Source: Methanobacteriota archaeon
GTDB lineage: Archaea > Thermoplasmatota > Poseidoniia > Poseidoniales > Poseidoniaceae
NCBI GenBank assembly: GCA_002726845.1
Contig: PBSP01000062.1
Location: forward strand, 1 to 12,927
Direction: 5' to 3'
Length of the DNA stretch: 12,927 nt
Shown here: piece after piece, positions 8,290 through 12,927 of the stretch
Layout: every line of letters starts with the position of its first letter
Numbering within the stretch: the first letter of the stretch is position 1
The notes under the pieces: generated by a model
Seen by the model: only the letters and a program-made list of their open reading frames with translations
Database searches by the model: none
What the model was told of the DNA's origin: nothing
Position numbers and translations under genes: made by a program

Positions 8290-8330
8290 ACGAATGCCTC
8301 AAGAACCTCGTCGTCAACCTAGTTACAAGG

Positions 8331-8335
8331 GGTGA
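8331..8335 (+). promoter_or_regulatory. Ribosome binding site of the 338-residue surface protein
   Basis: GGTGA (within GGGGTGA) lies four bases before the ATG at 8340. It matches the 16S tail (TCACC) and supports this start. I saw no TATA-like box in the 50-bp gap after the protease gene, so co-transcription is likely. Confidence 0.5.
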
Positions 8336-8339
8336 CTCC

Positions 8340-9356
8340 ATGTTGCAAAGAAGAGCATTTGTTTTGCTTTCGATTTTTGTTTTGCCTTTACTCAGTGGAG
8401 CGTTCGTTCCCTCTTACGGATCTGCATCAGCAGCAATCGATGACTGCGGTGCTAAAAAAACCGAGATTGTATGGAATGAAACAATTGCTCGGCATGCGGA
8501 GGTTCCGCACCACAGCATCTGGTGGATGGGTGACGATTGGGATGACGGCGAGAAAGGAGGCAAACGTTCTCAAAAATGGAGCGAACCTAGCGATGAATCC
8601 TACGACCCTTTACTTTCACCCGAAGAACCTTGGATGTACGAGTCTTATCATTCTGAAGAACCTGTGGAACCGTTCAAGACAAACATTTTCACTACCATGG
8701 AAATTGGAAATGATAGCGTTGGAGCGTTACGTTTGAACCTTTCAAGCGAACACAGGACCACGATTTGTGTTGAGATTGAAGGGGTCATCGGAAACAGCAC
8801 GGTTCCCGCAAGCGCCGATGTGTATCTTATGACTACCTCTCAATACGACAGTTACGAATGGTCCTACCAACGCATGCATGGAAGTAATTCCGACAGGTGG
8901 TTTGAACGAGAGAGTCTCAGTGAAGATGAATTCATTACAGAAGTATCACCCGAGTGGGCTGCTTTCGACGTTACGGGTTGGAAGACGTACAGGGACGTGC
9001 ATTCTTACGAAAACACGGATTCTGTTGTAATGAGCGTTTCACTGGACGCTCCTGAAGTGTATTCTTCCCTCTTTTCTGATATGACCTATCAGGAATTTTT
9101 CATCGTAGTTGATGCTTGGGACAATTCGCGTAGGGGTGACGCAGGTGTGCAAGACAAAATCATCCTTGCAGACGTTGCCATTTCTACAACGCCGCGTAGC
9201 CTTGTTTTACCCAATTGGACGGTATCACTCACATTTTTTGTATTCTTCATGTCGATTGTACTGGCTCCAGTCATCATCAATCGTCGATACATGAATGCAG
9301 GACTTGATCCAAAGTTGGAATCCGAAAAACAACTCATGCCGTCGCTTAATCAGTGA
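8340..9356 (+). CDS. Uncharacterised secreted, membrane-anchored protein
   Basis: A 338-residue protein I do not recognise. A signal peptide (about 1-31, hydrophobic core VLLSIFVLPLLSGAF, ending near GSASA) is followed by an extracellular region rich in Trp, Tyr, Asp, Glu and Ser. This includes an acidic low-complexity stretch (about 60-100, with WWMGDDWDDG and several Glu-Pro pairs). A beta-rich domain then contains ADVYLMTTSQYDSY (about 159-172) and FFIVVDAWDNS. A single membrane helix lies at about 293-313, followed by a ~25-residue tail. Several Asn-X-Ser/Thr sites (NET, NDS, NLS, NST, NWT) fit an extracellular location. The gene starts 50 bp after the protease gene on the same strand and shares its topology (signal peptide, ectodomain, C-terminal anchor), so it may be a partner or accessory of that protease; this is inference from context only. 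Confidence 0.8.
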   Translation: MLQRRAFVLLSIFVLPLLSGAFVPSYGSASAAIDDCGAKKTEIVWNETIARHAEVPHHSIWWMGDDWDDGEKGGKRSQKWSEPSDESYDPLLSPEEPWMYESYHSEEPVEPFKTNIFTTMEIGNDSVGALRLNLSSEHRTTICVEIEGVIGNSTVPASADVYLMTTSQYDSYEWSYQRMHGSNSDRWFERESLSEDEFITEVSPEWAAFDVTGWKTYRDVHSYENTDSVVMSVSLDAPEVYSSLFSDMTYQEFFIVVDAWDNSRRGDAGVQDKIILADVAISTTPRSLVLPNWTVSLTFFVFFMSIVLAPVIINRRYMNAGLDPKLESEKQLMPSLNQ

Positions 9357-9365
9357 ACGCAGTGC

Positions 9366-10163
9366 TCAGTACTCAAGAAGTGTCCATGCGTCCCGCAAAT
9401 CTCGGACATTGATGAGTCCCTTATCGCTTATGCGATGTTCCATTGAAAGTGTGGCATAGACCATCGAAACGCCCAGGACAGGGGCATGAATCCTCGCCCA
9501 GTCGCCACCGCTGTTGACGGCCATGATGCTGTATTCCAGACCTTCGCCTTTCAATTCAATGGCTGCGTCGACAATTTGTAAGGCGTCCAAGTGAGAGTGC
9601 GCAGTTGAGCAGAACTTGACAAGATCAGCTTTTTCATGGTTCTCTCGAATGAAAGCAGCAATATCTTCTGAATTTGGTGTACCGTTGATGTCGTGAATTG
9701 AATGGATGATTTTGCATCCTTTTTCTTTTGCAGATTTCAATAATTTTTCAAGGTGCGGATCTTCAATTGAAGTCTCCAAATCAATCCAGGTCACCTCGGA
9801 GTCGATACCTTGTTGAAGGATTTCAATACGCTCTTCCTCCGTCCCAGGAAAAAAACCTCCTTCTCGAGGAGGGCGGACAGTGAACACGACAGGAACAGCA
9901 ATCGAATCTTTTAGTTTCTGAATGGTGTCTTGCGCGTTCAACGAAGATGCGTCAGATATTGGCCATTCTGCTTCTGGCGGCATGACTCTTCGGGTTTCTC
10001 CATCTTCCTGTTCAACGAGCGTGGGTTCCGGTTTGTTGAGGTAGAGTCGGTCGAAACGGACCTCAACTAGGTCCGCACCTGCAGTGGAGGCGCGAGCGGC
10101 TTCGTCGACCATGTCATCAACGTTCGTTGAGTCGAGCGCAACGCAAATGGTCGGTTCAGGCAT
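9366..10163 (-). CDS. aroD: Type I 3-dehydroquinate dehydratase
   Basis: Shikimate-pathway enzyme converting 3-dehydroquinate to 3-dehydroshikimate through a Schiff base. Visible class I residues are E34 and R36 (EVRFDRL), R97 with E101 (FTVRPPREGG), the catalytic His H157 (SIHD), Schiff-base Lys K183 (DLVKF), R224 (WARIHAP), and S246 with G249 in the C-terminal loop. Two oddities appear. The loop glutamine that follows that glycine in studied enzymes (Q236 in Salmonella) aligns with L250 (SDKGL versus SAPGQ). There is also an extra ~25-residue polar/Pro-rich insertion at about 43-69 after the first substrate-binding strand, making the protein 265 residues instead of about 225-250. The gene ends 9 bp from the convergent upstream gene and is divergent from gyrB. 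A weak GGTTGA lies three bases before the ATG. The fold and family are secure; full activity is likely but not certain. Confidence 0.93.
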   Translation of the reverse strand: MPEPTICVALDSTNVDDMVDEAARASTAGADLVEVRFDRLYLNKPEPTLVEQEDGETRRVMPPEAEWPISDASSLNAQDTIQKLKDSIAVPVVFTVRPPREGGFFPGTEEERIEILQQGIDSEVTWIDLETSIEDPHLEKLLKSAKEKGCKIIHSIHDINGTPNSEDIAAFIRENHEKADLVKFCSTAHSHLDALQIVDAAIELKGEGLEYSIMAVNSGGDWARIHAPVLGVSMVYATLSMEHRISDKGLINVRDLRDAWTLLEY

Positions 10164-10288
10164 GATTCAACCGAATTGAGACTTCTTCTTAACGCTCACG
10201 GAAGGTCATCATGGGTTTTCGTTGTAAAAATTGGAAGAATGGGCAGCAAATTTTAGGGCCAAAAACGTATCACAGAAGAGTGCTTTAG

Positions 10289-10306
10289 GGGTAGGTTTAC
10301 ATACCC
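10289..10306. promoter_or_regulatory. Inverted repeat with TATA-like core upstream of gyrB
   Basis: Arms GGGTA (10289-10293) and TACCC (10302-10306) flank an 8-base centre; TTTACATA (10296-10303) inside resembles an archaeal TATA box. It lies in the 238-bp region between the divergent aroD and gyrB starts. It could be a distal gyrB promoter, an operator, or chance. Apart from this and the proximal T-rich box, I see no small gene or RNA in 10164-10401. Confidence 0.3.
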
Positions 10307-10372
10307 TCGTCGGGCATGTTTAACAGTTAGAGGTATGGTGTAAGAGCTGCGTATCTGAACGGCCGACAGCGC

Positions 10373-10381
10373 CTTATTTTT
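10373..10381 (+). promoter_or_regulatory. Possible TATA box for leaderless gyrB transcript
   Basis: The T-rich CTTATTTTT is centred about 25 bases upstream of the ATG at 10402, the spacing expected if transcription starts at or next to that codon. No convincing ribosome binding site is present, consistent with a leaderless mRNA. The match to the TATA consensus is weak. Confidence 0.3.
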
Positions 10382-10401
10382 TGACTGGATTTGATGATTT
10401 T

Positions 10402-12351
10402 ATGGAAGACGGATATGATGCTGGAAGTATTCAGGTTCTGGAAGGGCTTGAAGCTGTCCGAAAGAGACCAGGGATGTACCTCGGAGATCCGCATGACGGC
10501 TCAGCTTTGCATCACTGCATTTGGGAAGTTGTTGACAACTCCGTTGACGAGCATTTGGCAGGACACACAAAACAAATCGACATCGTTTTGCACCCTGACA
10601 ATTCGCTTTCAGTACGTGATTTTGGACGAGGAATACCTGTAGGAATTCATGAAGAATTTGGTATTTCTGCTGCAACCGTTATCATGACCAAACTACACGC
10701 TGGAGGAAAGTTCGACAACAGTTCGTACAAAGTCTCTGGAGGTCTGCACGGTGTCGGAGTCTCGGCTGTAAACGCCGTTTCAGAATGGATGGAAATGACC
10801 ATTCACCGAGATAATGTAATCTATTTTCAACGGTATGAAAAAGGCGTCCCAGTAGGTGATCTCGAAGAGAAGGGAACGTGCGATGATACGGGGACACTCA
10901 TCTCATTCAAGCCGGATTTATCCATCTTTACCGATATCGTCGAGTTCAACCTCGAGGAAATCGAGACAAGAGTCAGCGAAACAGCTTTCCTCAACGCAGG
11001 TTTGAAAATTACAATTCTTGACCAGCGTGGGGATGAACCACATCAAACCGAACACCTGTATGAAGGAGGGCTTGCAGAATACGTTGGCCAATTGAACGAA
11101 CGAAGGGAAGTATTGCATTCCGACGTCATTACCATCTCCGGCGATAAAACCATCGAAAAAGGCCTCGTTGAGGTCGAAGTGGCACTTCAATGGTCCGATG
11201 CATTCAGCGAATCGATACGTTGCTATACGAACATTATCCGTAACAAAGACGGTGGAACGCACATGTCTGGCCTGCGTACAGCACTTACAAGCTCCGTCAA
11301 TGCCTACGCCAAAAAGAAAAATCTCCTCAAAGGAGATTCTTTGTCGGGCGATGACGTACGTGAGGGACTTGCGGCTGTCGTGAGCGTAAAACATCCAGAC
11401 CCCTCATTTTCTTCTCAAACCAAGGACAAACTTGTGAGCAGCGAAGTGACGGGTATTGTTCAAACGATTGTTTACGATAAGTTGGGTGAATTCTTTGAGG
11501 AGAATCCCAGCGTTGCCAAACAGATTGTTGACAAGGCACTTCTGGCCTCTAAGGCCCGAGAAGCGGCTCGAAAAGCAAGGGATTTGACCCGTCGAAAAGG
11601 AGTCCTTGAGGGCGGAGGCTTGCCTGGAAAACTTGCAGATTGTCAATCAAGAGATCCAAGTGAATGTGAGGTATATTTGGTAGAGGGTGATTCCGCAGGC
11701 GGTTCAGCAAAGACTGGACGTGATCGTCGCATTCAAGCAATTTTACCACTCAGGGGTAAGATTTTGAATGTTGAGCGCCAGAAGCACAATGCCGCAAAAG
11801 TGTTCCAAAATCAAGAAATTCAAACCATGATTCGTGCTTTGGGTGCGGGCGTCGGCAACAATTCTGAAGATGAAGGCGGATTCGACCCTGAAAAACTTCG
11901 ATACAGCAAAATCATCATCATGACGGATGCCGATGTAGACGGGGCCCACATTCGCACGCTCATGCTGACGTTCTTGTGGCGATTCATGCGACCTGCAATC
12001 GAAAAAGGACATGTTTACATCGCTCAACCTCCGTTGTTCCAATTATCAAAAGGGCGAGTAAGCAAATACGCATTTACAGACGAGGAGAGAGATACGATCC
12101 TCGAAGAGCTGCGAGGTGATAATCCCAATGCCAAGATTGGTGTTCAACGTTACAAAGGTCTGGGTGAGATGAATCCCGATCAGTTGTGGGAGACCACAAT
12201 GAATCCTGAAACCCGAACCATGCTTAAGGTGACGGTTAAAGATGCAGAGGAGAGCGATCGTATGTTTGAGATTCTCATGGGAGAAGATGTGCCCGACCGT
12301 CGTGCGTTTATCGAACGCCATGCCAAGGAGGTGACCAACCTTGACATCTGA
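10402..12351 (+). CDS. gyrB: DNA gyrase subunit B
   Basis: ATPase subunit of the bacterial-type gyrase, which introduces negative supercoils together with GyrA. Residues count from the ATG at 10402 (649 aa). The GHKL ATPase domain shows VVDNSVDEHLAG, DFGRGIP and the lid GGLHGVGVSAVNA. The transducer has the QTKDKL motif that senses ATP. The TOPRIM domain has EGDSAGGSAK (from E428) and the metal-binding DADVDGAH (D509, D511, D513), followed by the C-terminal QRYKGLGEMNP motif. The length fits the compact GyrB form without the ~170-residue insert of the E. coli protein. The ATG is chosen because its N-terminus aligns without gaps to E. coli GyrB up to RKRPGMY; an in-frame TTG at 10381 would add seven residues but has no ribosome binding site. 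gyrA follows with an 11-base overlap. Gyrase in archaea is generally considered a bacterial acquisition. Confidence 0.97.
   Translation: MEDGYDAGSIQVLEGLEAVRKRPGMYLGDPHDGSALHHCIWEVVDNSVDEHLAGHTKQIDIVLHPDNSLSVRDFGRGIPVGIHEEFGISAATVIMTKLHAGGKFDNSSYKVSGGLHGVGVSAVNAVSEWMEMTIHRDNVIYFQRYEKGVPVGDLEEKGTCDDTGTLISFKPDLSIFTDIVEFNLEEIETRVSETAFLNAGLKITILDQRGDEPHQTEHLYEGGLAEYVGQLNERREVLHSDVITISGDKTIEKGLVEVEVALQWSDAFSESIRCYTNIIRNKDGGTHMSGLRTALTSSVNAYAKKKNLLKGDSLSGDDVREGLAAVVSVKHPDPSFSSQTKDKLVSSEVTGIVQTIVYDKLGEFFEENPSVAKQIVDKALLASKAREAARKARDLTRRKGVLEGGGLPGKLADCQSRDPSECEVYLVEGDSAGGSAKTGRDRRIQAILPLRGKILNVERQKHNAAKVFQNQEIQTMIRALGAGVGNNSEDEGGFDPEKLRYSKIIIMTDADVDGAHIRTLMLTFLWRFMRPAIEKGHVYIAQPPLFQLSKGRVSKYAFTDEERDTILEELRGDNPNAKIGVQRYKGLGEMNPDQLWETTMNPETRTMLKVTVKDAEESDRMFEILMGEDVPDRRAFIERHAKEVTNLDI
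12327..12334 (+). promoter_or_regulatory. Consensus ribosome binding site deciding the TTG start of gyrA
   Basis: GGAGGTGA, a full match to the 16S 3' tail, lies inside the end of gyrB and six bases before TTG at 12341. The first downstream ATG in frame (12422) lies inside the conserved N-terminal helix region, so the TTG is strongly favoured. Confidence 0.75.
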
Positions 12352-12927
12352 AGAAGAAATTAGCGATACGGGTGATGCTGTTGAAACAGGAACGGTTCTG
12401 AATCGTTCACTTAACGATGAAATGAAGACCTCTTACATCAATTATGCTATGTCGGTCATCATTGGTCGAGCGCTACCGGATGCTCGAGATGGACTTAAGC
12501 CAGTGCACCGCCGTGTACTTTACGGTATGCATGAGGGCGGTCATACGGCTGAAAAGAAGTTCAGCAAATCCGCTCGTTCGGTTGGTGAAGTCATGGGGAA
12601 GTATCACCCGCATGGAGATCAGTCGATTTACGACACCATGGTTCGCATGGCACAAGAATTTTCATTGCGTTATCCACTGGTAGACGGTCAAGGGAATTTT
12701 GGTTCGATTGATGGCGATCCTCCCGCAGCGATGCGTTACACAGAGAGCCGTCTCGATCGAATCTCAAAACACATGCTCGAGGACATTGAGAAGAAAACAG
12801 TCGATTTTCAACCGAATTTTGATGACTCTGAAATGGAGCCAACCGTGCTTCCCGCTCGACTCCCGAACCTGCTCCTCAACGGTTCGGACGGTATTGCAGT
12901 GGGTATGGCCACAAGTATACCCCCACA
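12341..12927 (+). CDS. gyrA: DNA gyrase subunit A, N-terminal part (cut by window end)
   Basis: Breakage-reunion subunit of gyrase. The first 195 codons are present and the rest lies beyond the window. The start is TTG (reading MTSEEEISDTG), 11 bases before the end of gyrB's stop codon, with a perfect ribosome binding site. Recognisable elements are SYINYAMSVIIGRALPDARDGLKPVHRR, the winged-helix region with KKFSKSARSVGEVMGKYHPHGD, and the catalytic tyrosine Y133 preceded by R132 (AAMRYTES), equivalent to R121-Y122 of E. coli. NGSDGIAVGMAT follows. With the constant offset of 11, the quinolone-contact positions S83 and D87 of E. coli correspond to Q94 and D98: HPHGDQSIYDT instead of HPHGDSAVYDT. 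Overlap with gyrB indicates coupled translation and balanced subunits. GyrA versus ParC/TopoIV-A cannot be fully settled without the C-terminal domain, but pairing with gyrB favours GyrA. Confidence 0.95.
   Translation, partial: MTSEEEISDTGDAVETGTVLNRSLNDEMKTSYINYAMSVIIGRALPDARDGLKPVHRRVLYGMHEGGHTAEKKFSKSARSVGEVMGKYHPHGDQSIYDTMVRMAQEFSLRYPLVDGQGNFGSIDGDPPAAMRYTESRLDRISKHMLEDIEKKTVDFQPNFDDSEMEPTVLPARLPNLLLNGSDGIAVGMATSIPP

Noticed and set aside
8332..8736. 134-codon frame overlapping the start of the 338-residue protein
   Set aside because: It is out of frame with the signal-peptide protein, has no domain or exported-protein pattern, and the competing frame has a well-placed ribosome binding site.
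10310..10380. Possible tRNA or small RNA in the aroD-gyrB gap
   Set aside because: Only short complementary stretches (such as GCTG/CAGC) were found; there is no cloverleaf, T-loop or intact acceptor stem.
10918..11394. 158-codon open frame antisense to gyrB
   Set aside because: It is fully within the conserved GyrB coding region and the translation has no recognisable domain; it is a shadow of gyrB codon usage.
1..12927. CRISPR array, insertion sequence or prophage signals
   Set aside because: No spaced direct repeats, transposase or integrase motifs, or terminal inverted repeats were seen; the repeated motifs in the large protease are PKD protein domains and are not near-identical DNA repeats.

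Overview
The window looks like a mesophilic planktonic euryarchaeon, most likely Marine Group II (Poseidoniales). This is inferred from gene content and style; no rRNA is present to prove it. The pointers are: (i) archaeal TATA-like boxes in the gene starts, combined with strong Shine-Dalgarno sites (GGAGGTGA, GGAGGA); (ii) secreted proteins that end in one C-terminal membrane helix and a short cytoplasmic tail, which suits a cell with no outer membrane; (iii) a PKD-rich metalloprotease; and (iv) a bacterial-type gyrBA pair, typical of euryarchaea that took up gyrase. Packing is dense: two convergent gene pairs meet within -13 to +9 bp, and several genes overlap by a few bases.

Layout. 1-552 (+): 3' part of a DUF2085-type membrane protein, possibly cut by the window edge. 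540-3953 (-): three co-directional genes, transcribed in this order: a secreted, membrane-anchored M28/glutaminyl-cyclase-like zinc enzyme; a three-helix membrane protein with a carboxypeptidase-regulatory-like beta domain; and a thymidylate kinase with a long extra C-terminal region. 3954-4056: a short divergent promoter with a near-symmetric TATA box that can serve both sides. 4057-9356 (+): a 1410-residue cell-surface metalloprotease (HELQH, five PKD-like repeats, C-terminal anchor), then a 338-residue anchored surface protein of unknown function. 9366-10163 (-): type I 3-dehydroquinate dehydratase of the shikimate pathway. 10164-10401: divergent promoter region. 10402-12927 (+): gyrB and the first 195 codons of gyrA, the latter starting at TTG and overlapping gyrB.

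How the genes fit together. The divergent M28/QC-like enzyme and the giant PKD protease share a promoter region, and both are predicted to sit on the outer face of the membrane. This suggests a co-expressed system for handling extracellular or surface protein. The other genes are housekeeping (dTMP kinase, AroD, gyrase), but several carry unusual features: an unexplained ~235-residue extension on the kinase, loss of the loop glutamine in AroD, and Gln instead of Ser/Thr at the quinolone-contact position of GyrA. I found no RNA genes, CRISPR arrays, insertion sequences or integrase/attachment sites. No intergenic gap exceeds 300 bp.
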